64,000 nucleotides of DNA, taken from assembly GCA_003116995.1 (NCBI GenBank), contig BDSL01000047.1, positions 372,001 through 436,000 on the forward strand, read 5' to 3'. Below the pieces are notes generated by a model. It saw nothing but the letters and a program-made list of their open reading frames with translations, did no database searches and was not told the DNA's origin. The position numbers were made by a program, and so were the translations under genes. Source of the DNA: Yamagishiella unicocca (Eukaryota > Chlorophyta > Chlorophyceae > Chlamydomonadales > Volvocaceae). Numbering within the stretch: position 1 is the stretch's first letter; each line of letters opens with the position of its first letter. This document shows, piece after piece, positions 1-10,147 of the stretch.

Positions 1-220
1 AGGGAGCAGGTGCTAACGACATGCAAGGGAGCAGGTGCTAACGACATGCAAGGGAGCAGGTGCTAACGACATGCAAGGGAGCAGGTGCTAACGACATGCA
101 AGGGAGCAGGTGCTAACGACATGCAAGGGAGCAGGTGCTAACGACATGCAAGGGAGCAGGTGCTAACGACATGCAAGGGAGCAGGTGCTAACGACATGCA
201 AGGGAGCAGGTGCTAACGAC
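1..220. repeat. 25-bp tandem array
   Basis: Perfect head-to-tail copies of a 25-bp unit containing AGGGAGCAGGTGCTAACGAC; eight full copies and one partial copy are visible, and the array runs off the left edge. It probably lies in an intron of the minus-strand MATE-like gene, whose downstream exons are not in the window. Confidence 0.97.
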
Positions 221-718
221 TGGCGCAGGACGGGTCTGTGTCGGGAGATGTCCCCCAACCAGCGTGCCCCCCCCTGCTGCGCTGCACCAGCCCTTCTGAT
301 GGTTGTTTATCCACGGTTTCTGGAGCCGCCCCACCCACAAACCTACTGTGTATGACACCCGCTTCGCTCCCCGATCGAATCACTGTGGGGTCCCCTTCCT
401 ACCCCTCCTCCACCCCACCCCGTTGGCACTACTAGTTTGTTGTTCCTCTAGCACGCCACCAACATTCCCCTGCCTAGCACACAGCCGACAGCCCCCGTCC
501 ACAGGTTTCCTGATACTCGCACTGAGTACTCCGGAGGTTGCACATCCACTCAAACGCGTCTCTCAAAAGCATTCCATCGCCCGCTAGTTTCTGTCCACCG
601 TCTTCTATGCCGTGTAAACGGGTCGTCTCGCCACCCCCCTAGCCCTCCGCCAAGCCCTCCTGACCCTCCTCCAAGCCCCCCTCGCCCTCCAAGCCCCCCT
701 CGCCCCCCCCAGCCTTGC
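221..718. other. presumed intron sequence of the MATE-like gene
   Basis: No convincing exon was found in either strand. I looked on the minus strand for the third exon of the MATE-like gene, which should begin with a V-G-x-L-G type sequence, and did not see it. From 640 to 715 the sequence is C-rich with repeated CCTCGCC units. Confidence 0.5.
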
Positions 719-1663
719 CTGAGCGGTTGTGATGAGGTAGGCGAAGAACGACACCACTTCGCTCAGAGAGATCGGCACCGCCAGGGAGAGCACCCTGGGG
801 TGGCCGGGGAGGAAGGGAGACACGAAAGCCGTGGGTCGGCACTTCTGACAAGTAAGACCGATTAGGAAACGTTGGATACACACGCCGGGAGGAGACACGG
901 AAGCCGTGGAAGGGGGGGAGACACGAAACACGTGAACCGACAGCAGAGTGGCGGGGGGGGGGTGAGGGCTAAGAGGAGCAGGGCAGTGGCACGGCGGAGT
1001 GCGAAAAGCGCGGATGGAATGTGTCTTGGGTTCGGGTCCGCAGGTTTCAATTCTAGGGGTTTCGTTATGGCTGGTTTTAACATTGGGGTCATGGTCTTAC
1101 TTCGGGCTGCGTGCGACTCATTTGCCACTCGGGAAGGGAAGGTGAAAAGTCGTGAAAGCGCGTGGAAAGCGGGGCTGTGAAAGGAAACCCGTGGGTCGGC
1201 ACTGAAAAGTAAAACCGACCGACTAGGAAACGTTTGGTACAATCGTTCAATTGCATGCTGGAGGATTTGGGTTTAGGTAACCAAATCCGGAGGTCGCGTG
1301 TCGGCCCCGGCTGCTATGTCTAGCCGAACGTTAACAAGGACCCCGCGGTATGGGAGGTTGTGGGCACTGCGGGCAACCAACGTGGCGGCGGCTGAGCCCT
1401 GCGTCTCGTGGGTCGGTGGGTCGGCCAATGGCTAAACTTGGTGGCCCAAAGCGTCGATACGAACCACTTCTCCTAGCGATGAAACTTGCGCACGGAACCG
1501 CTTTCGCGCAAGCCTTGCTAACCCACCTCCGCGCCTCGGGCCAAAGCCGCGGTGAGGGTGCGCTCCCATCCTTTCCAGCGGATGCGCCATTCTCCTGTAG
1601 TTTTAACGTTGTCCCCGGCTCTTCGGGACGTAATAGGGGCACACGCTCTTCGTCGGACGCCAT
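719..1663 (-). CDS. MATE-family efflux transporter, first two exons (partial)
   Basis: Exon 1 is 1663-1527 and exon 2 is 794-719. Exon 1 starts with ATG and encodes a hydrophilic N-terminus with an acidic dileucine signal (residues 5-11, EERVPLL), typical of the cytosolic tail of vacuolar transporters. It ends in phase 2 at a GTGGGT donor. Exon 2 begins with the one base needed to complete an Arg codon and encodes VLSLAVPISLSEVVSFF, matching the first membrane helix of MATE multidrug/toxin extrusion proteins (a LALPI-type start after a basic W-x-E-x-R-R segment). Exon 2 ends at a GCAAGG donor, a GC-AG intron. The family normally has 12 helices, so most of the protein lies left of the window. 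The start is divergent from the methyltransferase gene, with 206 bp between the two ATGs. The family call rests on one helix and its flank; another multi-pass transporter is possible. Confidence 0.55.
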
Positions 1664-1869
1664 CTGTTATATATTTTAGCGTTGTTGTCTAAATCAGTGA
1701 TGTTCCTACACGTAATCCGACAAAGGCTGATTCCCAGGACGACATGCCGATTCAGTTAAGTTGCGGTCTCGGAGCACGCTGAGTAGTTGTACGTCTTGAC
1801 ACTTTGTGATAATGTGATGTGTTAGCAAGCTTTGCACCAAACCGCACAGCTAGACAAGTACATTGTAGA
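1664..1869. promoter_or_regulatory. bidirectional promoter region
   Basis: Only 206 bp separate the start codons of the minus-strand MATE-like gene and the plus-strand methyltransferase gene, so their promoters and 5' leaders must share this stretch. An AT-rich tract (TATATATTTTAG, about 1669-1680) lies just upstream of the minus-strand ATG. No other element was recognised. Confidence 0.55.
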
Positions 1870-4860
1870 ATGACAGTGGCGGACGAGGCGGAATTGCTTG
1901 AACTCGTAGTGGCCAACAACAGAATAGGAGAATGGGTGGAGCGTATACGTGTCCGGGGCAATCCAGCGAGGTAAATTTGACGACACAACCTCGTGTGTCG
2001 CTCTTGCAGCTGGACGCTTACAAAATTGTCGTTCAAGTATTAATCGCCGCCATCCGCGGCTTCTGCGCTTCCGCCCCATAGGCAAAAGCAGGCATTGTTA
2101 CGCCTAAAGCAGGTGGTTCAAAGCCGGAGCTCTTACGCAGAGGAAGCGCGTCAGGCGGGCGTTGTGCCGGTGCTAACGCGGCTGCTGGGCCTCACTGGTA
2201 GGCCTCATGTGTGGCCAGAGCGGCTCGAGCTTATCGCCTTGCGCCTCCGCACCCAACCTGCATCCATCGCTCAGCCAACCCTCCGCGCTCTATTGTACTT
2301 TGGCCACGTTGTCCCAAACCGAGAACGAGCTCGGCAAAGACATGCTCCGTGCACCCATTCCTCAGCCCCACACCCCCAGCCAAACCGCGCAGCCCCACCC
2401 CACCCTGAACCTGTCCTGGTATCTCATTCTCGTTCCGAAGCAACTGCCCCTCCATCTGAAACCTGAATGCTTGCTTGCACTGCGGTGCTGATGGCTGTTG
2501 CAGAGGATGAGGAGGTGCTGGACGCCAGCTCGGCCATCATCGCCGCCTGCTCGGGTCCCTTGGCCACAGCCGGAAAGGTGTGTGGGAGGGGATTGAGTGG
2601 AAGGCGTCGGGGAGCAAGGGGGATTGAGTGGGAGGCGTTGGGGACCAGGGGGGATTGAGTGGGAGGCGTTGGGGACCAGGGGGGATTGAGTGGGAGGCGT
2701 TGGGGACCAGGGGGGATTGAGTGGGAGGTGTTGGGGACCAGGGGGGATTGAGTGGGAGGCGTCGGGGACCAGGGGGAATTCAGTGGGAGGCATTGGGGAC
2801 CAGGGGGGATTGAGTGGGAGGCGTTGGGGACCAGGGGGGGATTGAGGGGAAAGCCGTGGGATCTGAGGGAAGGGAGCACGGGATGCAGGGCAGGCCAAGG
2901 TGGGTAGGTGCCGAGGGGGCGGGGCCGGGGAGGGAGGGGTATCCAGGGCATGGGGCAAGGGCCGGGGATGGTCACCAAGTGCAGCGGTGAGGCCAACAGT
3001 GGTGGGGCCAACAGTGGTGGGGTCAAGAAGATGCAGTGGTGTGGACTGGGGGGGGGGTCCAACGGACCAATGTCACTCGTGACTACCACCCACCTCGATC
3101 CTCCTAAACATTTGCTGTCCTCCGCTGCCACAGGTCAGCGCCTTCACCTATGACGATGCTGTCGTACACATCCGCGAGGGGGCCCTCGGCGACGGCCTGG
3201 GCGCCAAGGTGTGGCTGGTGGCGCACATGCTGTGCGTGGAGCTGGCCTCGAACCGGCGACTCCTGGCCGGCCACCGGGTTCTGGAGCTGGGCAGCGGCTG
3301 CGGCGTGTGCGGCCTGGCGGCGGCGGCGCTGGGCGCAGGTCACGTGGTGCTCACCGACGTGGAGGCCCCCGTGCTCCGAAACCTGCGGGCGTGCATGCAC
3401 CTAAACAACAGCAGCAGCGGCAGCAGCAGCAAGGCCGCCATCGGGGCCGACGCGGCGCTAGGGGGGCCCTGCGGCTGCGACAGCCCCACGCTGCCTACGG
3501 GTGCGGAGGTGCTTAAGGAGGCGGAGGAGGTGGAGGGGGCGGGCTGTGATGACCTGATGGAGGGGGCGGAGGACGGCGTGGGGGGGGGCCGCTGCGGCGG
3601 CGGTGGCAGCCGAGGCGCGCAGCAGCAGCAGCAGCGGCTTTGGCGGCAGCAGCGGGGGGATGAGCGGACCTGGGAGGCTGGCAACACGTCTGTCCGACTG
3701 ATGGACTGGGCGGAGTCTCAGCGGATGATGGACAGCGGCGTGGCGATACCGACACAGGGAGCGCAGGAGGAGGAGGAGGAGGAGGAGGAGGAGGGCGGCG
3801 ACATGCCCCCCCGAGTACCGATGTGGGAGCGTTTTTCCGTCATCATAGGCTCGGAGGTGGGGCTGGGGACGGGGCCGGGGGGAGCCCGTGGATGCGAAAC
3901 ACACCGTGTTGGACAGACGTTTCGAGATGGGGGTTGAAAGCATTGCACCCACCATCACCTCGCCTTTGGGTTTCGATTGGGGTGCCTTTCATTCCATACG
4001 GCCCTTCGCCGCCTCCGAGAGGTACCACAGGTCATCGTTCCCCGCAACCGCCTATTAGTTGCCACTTCCACACACACGAACACACGCAGCCCGTTTACCG
4101 GTAGCCCACGCCTCTGGCCCCCCCTTCACCGCACCCACCCCCCTCCCCCCCTTCCCCCTCCCCTCTCAACCTTCCCCCCGCCCTTGGTTTGTCGGCCGTG
4201 GATTCGCGGATTATCCTTTACCCCCCCCACCGGGACTCACGCCAGGTGATCTACGAGCGGGCCCACGCCGAGCTGGTGGCAGCGGTGGTGAAGCGCCGGC
4301 TGGCTCGGGGCGGCTGCGCGGTGCTGCAGTGCGCAGTCAGGGAAGCCAAGGTGGGGCGGACTTCGGGGGGTCCGGATGTGGCGCTGCTAGCCCTGGTGTG
4401 AGGCCGCTAGCCCTGATGTGACCCCCGCCCCGCCACTCCGCCACCCCGCTGCGGCCCCCTGCCTGGCGCCTGGCGGCCACATCTTAACACACGCACGCAT
4501 GCACGCCAATCCTCATGCGCGTCCTCACAACCCCCACCCCCCCATCCCACCCCCTGTCGTGTCACCGTCTTTCTTGCCATCACCCCCCACCCGCAGGTCT
4601 TCGATTACTTCGCCCAGGAGTGCCGCCGGCGCGGCCTGCGCTACCGCCGCCGCCAAGTAGACCCAGCCACGGCCTTCAGCGCCAGCGGCGGCATCGGAGT
4701 CGGCGCCGCGGCCGGGGCGGCCGGCGGCGGCTGCTGCCCCTTCGAGGGTATCCTAGGCCGCACCGACGAGTACGAGGGCGGTGTCGTACTGATGGCGCTT
4801 GATCACGAGGACAGCCCGTGCGCGGAGTGGTACCGAGATGACTGGGAGGCGGTGGCGTAA
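1870..4860 (+). CDS. ARM-repeat/Methyltransf_16 protein methyltransferase (six exons)
   Basis: Exons 1870-1970, 2082-2197, 2504-2577, 3134-3856, 4246-4350 and 4597-4860 join in consistent phase to give 460 residues. The N-terminal about 97 residues look like an armadillo-type helical repeat. The catalytic part is a seven-beta-strand SAM methyltransferase of the METTL21/EEF2KMT (Methyltransf_16) type: motif I is LELGSGCG at residues 147-154, the acidic SAM-binding position is D172 (VVLTDVEAP), and the FSVIIGSE/VIYE junction at 338/339 matches the post-II region. Members methylate lysines of proteins such as elongation factors and chaperones; the substrate here cannot be told. About 140 low-complexity residues (Ser, Gly, Gln and a poly-Glu run at 3767-3800) are inserted between motif II and that junction. 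The final exon ends ...WEAVA then TAA. The 5' ATG was chosen because its phase and acceptor match exon 2. Confidence 0.8.
2582..2865. repeat. 31-bp minisatellite in methyltransferase intron 3
   Basis: About nine imperfect copies of a 31-bp G-rich unit (core GGGAGGCGTTGGGGACCAGG) fill the start of the intron between exons 3 and 4. Single-base differences between copies show that it is not a perfect recent array. Confidence 0.93.
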
Positions 4861-7480
4861 GCGGCACGGCACGTGGAGCGACCCGGGGGTCTGTGCGGCG
4901 GCCCGCAGCCGCCGCAGCCGGGCTTCGAGAGGGGCCGGGGGAGCTGCTTGCCGAGGGGGCCGGAACTGTGGCGGGGGCACACGTGGGCGGTGACTTGCAG
5001 GGGGGCGGAATGGTGGAGAGCGCACGCGTGGGCCGTGTTACTGGAGACTGGAGAGACGACGATGGGCTGTGTGGGTGTGCCTCGTGATTCTGTGATTTAT
5101 GGCAAGGGAGGGATTCAAACCGACGCGCGGCTTGCACTTGCCAAATGGGAGGGGATCAGCCGTGCGTTTGTGGGGTGCGGGAGGGTGTGTGTGTACGTAC
5201 GGCCAGTGTACGGCGACTGCGTGCATTTCGCTATGCCGGCTGGGCGCGGCGCGCTGCGATCTGTGATCTGCGGGTCATCTAGTGGGGCGTGAGGCGGACT
5301 TGGCTTCGGAGCGTCATCGGGGCATCACAGCGAGAGAATAGAGACGTGTACCTTCATTATTGCAGGTTCCGTTTGATTATTCATATCGCGATATAGAGCT
5401 TTGCATGAAACGTGCGGTGCGAGGACGTGCTGAGGCGAGGGCGTGCGAGACGAGGGCGAGCGAGCTGGTGTGACGTGCGATGTCTGCTATGTTCCTGAGA
5501 TCCCGTATACGCAGATAGAAGGCTGGTGGCAGTAGTGCTGGCGGATGAGTGCGGGGGTGCGGTGCGCTTCCGCACGCTGAGGTCACGTAGCGGTGTCGCA
5601 GTCGTCGCACTATCATTATATCGTGTCGTATCGGTTTTGTTGTCCGCCGTCGTGATATTTCGTATCGTGTCATTACGGTTTTGTTGCTCACCGTCGCGAG
5701 CGAAACCACGAGCGCGACCGCGAGCGGAACCACGAGTGGGACTACGAGTAGACCACGAGAGGGACTACGGGCGGAACTACGAGCGGGACTACGAGCGGAA
5801 CTACGAGCGGAACCACGAGTGGGACCCCGAGCAGAACCACGAGCGGGTGGACATGCAGCTTGGCAGCGACTGGAGGGGGCGGCTTGCGCTCGCTTCGACA
5901 CTCGGATCAGGCGAACACGCCACCACAATGAGAGGTTGCAAGGGTAACACACGCCGCCCGCAAGTGGGAGGGCGGTTGCATCTCAATTGGCATCTTGGTT
6001 GTGCGGGGGGGGAGCTGCGGCAGCGTGCGTGGGTGCAGGGGGGGTCCATGGTGTCGGGTGGGTGCCGTTTGATACTTGCTTGCTTGTGTGCTAATAATGC
6101 TCTGGGAGCTACCCGCTACGTTACGTCGCTCGCTCGCTCGCTGCAGTGCAACATAGGGTTTTACACTTGCGGCTCCGGCTGGCGACAGGGTGCAGGGTGG
6201 TGCTGCCTGGCCCCCAGGGCGTTGATATTTACATCTCGGTATGCGGCATGGCCGCAGCATAGGCCGCTGGAGCCGCACAGCAGCTGTACGGCTGTCGCAG
6301 AACCCTGAGTACTCCACGAAGCACACATTGTCCGTGATGCCTTGGCTCGCCCTGACGGCGCCAGGGATTGGGGGGCGCAGGGGCAGCGCAGCCCGCGGGG
6401 CAGCACGTGGGGCCGCAGATGCGGGGGAGACACGTGTCGGGACAGCTGGTGGTGGCTGGGTTGTGGTGCGGGGAGGGAGCGCGTGCGTGTGATGAGGGTC
6501 AGTGAGGGTGGGGGTGCCGCATTCTACTATTCTTGTGTCGCAAGCGCGACAGCCGGAGGCGAGGAGGCATGCGGTGGCCTGTGCTGTATGCGGTGCCAGG
6601 TGCCAATATGTGCTGAGCGGGGAGGGGAGCCACGTGCCGCACCCGGGTGCTAGCTGCGCCATGCAACGTGCACCCACGGCCTCAGCCATCGTATGGCTGG
6701 TATGATGGCCGGCCTAGGCAGCAGTAGTAATGGTACAGGGTCTACCGCTGTGGCAGCCACCTCTCCTGTCCTCCGCTGGTGCACTGGATCAGTCGGAGTC
6801 TTGGGGAAGCCTGGGGGGGCGGCACGTGGCAGTGCGCGCAGCCGGGTTGGCTGGTGGTGCCCCTCGGGGCGGCATCATGCGCGTGAGCTTGCCGTTATGG
6901 GCTATTCGACGTGCTGCGTGCTGCGCTGGTATAACCTAACCGGGCCGCGCGCTGCGTGTGATGTGGTATACCATGGGCCCAGAAAACCCATGGACCGTCT
7001 TCAGCAGCCATGGACTGTGCAGGCTTTATCACCTCGCGGGCCTTATCCACCGTGCACCGAAACCCTCATCAGATCTCTCCACATGCCGTGATATCCGCCG
7101 CTGCCAGCAGCGGCTCTGCGCAGTGACGTGGCATGTCCTGCTGCGGCATCGGCAGCCATAGTTCGCCACCGGCGCGCCGAACCAGACCTGCAGAGCCAAA
7201 CAAAAGCAGCTGCCGCTTGCTTAGGGACTTAGCATCTAGGTTGGGTAGCGACCATGTGACCTAGGTTGGGTACCTTCACTGGGGCCAGGCCGCACGGGTT
7301 GTACGGCAACCAAGATGACGGATGTGCGCCTTTAGGGCGACCTGTTCGTTGGTGCCGGAGCTGGAACCAGCAGGAGGCACAGCTTCCCCTGGAGCTTCTT
7401 TCCTGCTGCCGCTTTGCTGCAGCTGGACAGCGGCACCGTGCAGCTTCACCGCTTCAACCGCAAGCTCATGGCAGTGTGAC
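4861..7480. other. non-coding region with short tandem repeats
   Basis: This holds the 3' UTR of the methyltransferase gene and intergenic DNA. About 5690-5850 is an imperfect array of 12-15-bp units (core GAGCGGGACTACGAGCGGAA), which creates open frames rich in Arg, Ser or Glu on both strands. A short direct repeat (CTAGGTTGGGTA) occurs at about 7237 and 7262. No conserved protein or RNA was recognised. Confidence 0.5.
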
Positions 7481-7639
7481 GTGTGGCGCCGCCGTCCGTT
7501 GTGCTGCCCCCACCGCCGCCCCCGCCGCCGTCGCCCCGCCTTCTCCCGCCATCCCCGCCGCCGCCCCCGCCGCCGTCACCCTGCCTTCCCCCGCCATCCC
7601 CGCCGCCGCCCTCCCAGCCGCCCCCTCGCTCCATCCAGC

Positions 7640-8530
7640 CCCTCCACTTTCACCCCTGCCTACTACGCCACCACCGTCAAAACGCACAAAACCCCCCAGC
7701 GATGCGCTATTTCACCTGCTCCCACAAATGCTCCGCCGCTGAAATCAGCGACCTCGTCACCGCCGTCCTCCGCCAAGTCAGCACTCACTTCATTCAGCTC
7801 TGGAAAAACACCCTCCCCGGCTTCACACCCTGGTACTGCCTCTCCTTCGCCGCGGCCATCAACCTCGTCCGTACTTTCAACGCCAGCCAGTGCCCCTCCC
7901 TTTCCGTCGCCCACAAGCTTACAACTTCACCCACCCTTACACCAACATCCCACCGGCCTCCTCCGCACGACCATATCCACCCCCGTTACCGCCGCTGTGT
8001 CCCATGCCTTCACGGACCAACCCCAACCCGTCTGGCCTTTCCTCGTCGTCGCCACCCTCCTCTCCCTCCGTCACCCCGACAAGAAGCCCCACTACCAGCG
8101 TCGCCTTCACCCTCACTCCGCCCCAGCACCCCTACAAACGTGTCGGTGACACCATTACCCGTGTCTTCTCCCTCCATGACTTCAACACCCTCTTCGACAC
8201 CCTCCTCGCCCCCACCTTCATCCGTTTCGGACCCGCCATTGTCCAGCAGAACTGCGGTATCCCCATGGGCATCTCGGCCACCCCTTTCGTCGCCAACTTC
8301 TTCCTCGCCTGGTTCGAATACGCCTTCCTCTGCCAAAGCCTCCGGGCTGGCCGCCCACCCGCCGCCCGCGCCGCCCTCGCAGCCTTCACCTTCTCCCTCC
8401 GCTTCCTGGACGACACCCCCTCCCTCCAAAATCCCCGCCTCGCCGCTCTTCTGTACGTACACCACAACTACTTCCGTCTTTTTCAGTGTCAGGCAATGCG
8501 CCCGATGGTTCTACCTCTTGGTCTGGAACC
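7640..8530 (+). pseudogene. decayed Penelope-like element reverse transcriptase
   Basis: Reverse-transcriptase motifs appear in order but in shifting frames. A TVKTHKTP segment at about 7668-7695 is followed, in another frame, by RYFTCSHKCSAAEIS at about 7704-7750. Then come FTHPYTNIP at 7917-7952 (the DFTxLYTNIP motif A of Penelope-like elements), LLRTTIST in a further frame, NCGIPMGISATPFVANFF at about 8250-8305 (motif B) and RFLDD at about 8400-8414 (motif C). The motif A aspartate is replaced by Asn (AAC, 7923-7925), and at least two frameshifts break the coding. Penelope-like elements are retroelements common in algal genomes. No endonuclease domain or element ends were found. Confidence 0.72.
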
Positions 8531-8702
8531 CACTGTAACCGTTACAACAACAACAACTACCTATCTGGGCCCCCACGGCATCTACCCTCCGGCCGTGCGT
8601 GTCGAACCCCAACACCACGCCCTCTTCCAGCAAAAAGGCAGCACGCCATCCGGTCGGCTGATTAGAGTTAAGGGCATTGCCATAATACTTGCAACCTTTT
8701 GA

Positions 8703-10107
8703 GGCTGGTGGTGTGCGCATTTGTGCGAAATTCGTTGGTATGGGGGGATACCGGCTCGCGCATTTCGAGGGTACCCGTCCGACGGCCCTCCAACCCGAGC
8801 CCAGAGGCCCATCCGACCTGATCCGACCAGCAGGCTCCGACGGCAGCAGGGAGTGAAAGTGACACGTTGTCTCCAGTGTCTTGGCGTCCTCAGCGGACTG
8901 GTTATGGTAAGGAAATGATCGCATGGCTACGGGTGCCCTAGCTACAGCAGTTAATTTCCGTTGTGGGTATAATGGTTCCGTTGCCGACATGCTAGTGTTT
9001 GGCACTTTCCTCAGTGTGCATTCCTTCACAAAAGTGGAGGGGCTTAGTTTATTTTCGTTGATGAAGCCGTCTTGAGCATGGCGCCTGTCCCAGCCCACCT
9101 CTGGACAGTGCGGATCCAGGTGATACGAATATATGCTGTGGCAGACACTAAGTGCCTCACACTTTGCGCCTCCATATCTGCAAGTGAAACAGTGCCAAAA
9201 CATTCCGCACCAAATAAACCCGTACGTCGCCCGCTCTTAGAAGCGCTTCCTGGTCTCAAGCCTGTACATCATCCAACAGTTGCTCGTGCACGCAGGAGCC
9301 TCGCCAAACCCCAAGCCAGCTCCTTCAAGCTTACCTTAAGCGCATTTTTGTACGACCAACGCCACGGGATCTCAAACTCTTTGAGGGACAGGGTGGGATC
9401 CGACGGCCGCCTGGTCACCCTGCTCAGCAGCGTTCCGACTAGCTAGCATGCTGTCGTCGATTCGGGTTTGTCCCTCGGGATACACTGTGACATGTCCCTC
9501 TGTCCACTGACGCGCATTGTGGAACTTTGGCGGTTCCGCGTGCGCGTGCCCGCGTGCGTGTGCTCCAAGGGTCGCGGAAAACGGGGATAGGAGCTGCTGT
9601 ATCAATTTATTTTGCGTAGTGTGCATATTTACGTAATGTACGTATTACACGCTGCGAACCTGGTGTACGCAACTCGTCGGCGCAATAATGCATGAACGAT
9701 GCAAGCATGAGTGCATGACTTAGCGGCTGGTACGTTTCGAAACTTTGAAAAGCTATTATGTCATAGAAATTGCATCTTTTGTATCCAATTTGTAGGACTC
9801 TTAGCGGTGCCTTCATGCCGCTTCCCGCCAATACTTTGCAACCTGTCATGAACTGCGGCGCTCTTTGCGTCGTAATTCTTGCCTCGTTGCAAGCTCCTTT
9901 GTCTCTTTTAAGAAATGCAAGTAACAAAGGATTGAGAATTACGAAATTATCTCACACATCGTCCAAGTACGTCACGGGCAACTTGCCCCCAGCGTGCCTG
10001 ATCCGAAGATGATCTCACACATCGTCCAAGTACGTACGTCACGGGCAAGTTCCCCCTGATCCCTACCTCTACCCCAACGGGTACCCCACCCAACGGCACT
10101 AGATAGG
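8703..10107. other. intergenic, no gene recognised
   Basis: No conserved exon was seen on either strand. The only structure is a direct repeat of about 43 bp (core ATCTCACACATCGTCCAAGT) at about 9949-9990 and 10013-10054, just upstream of the U-box/ankyrin gene. Confidence 0.5.
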
Positions 10108-10116
10108 TATAAAATA
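10108..10116 (+). promoter_or_regulatory. TATA-box-like element
   Basis: TATAAAATA lies 32 bp before the proposed ATG at 10148. A transcription start about 25-30 bp downstream would leave a leader of only some 5-15 nt, so either the leader is unusually short or this is not the active TATA box. Confidence 0.4.
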
Positions 10117-10147
10117 CCGGGAAAAAAGAGCTGCTTCAGTCGCCGTA

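Noticed and set aside
8511..9203. 230-codon minus-strand frame
   Set aside because: No conserved motif, mixed composition, and it overlaps the tail of the Penelope-like remnant.
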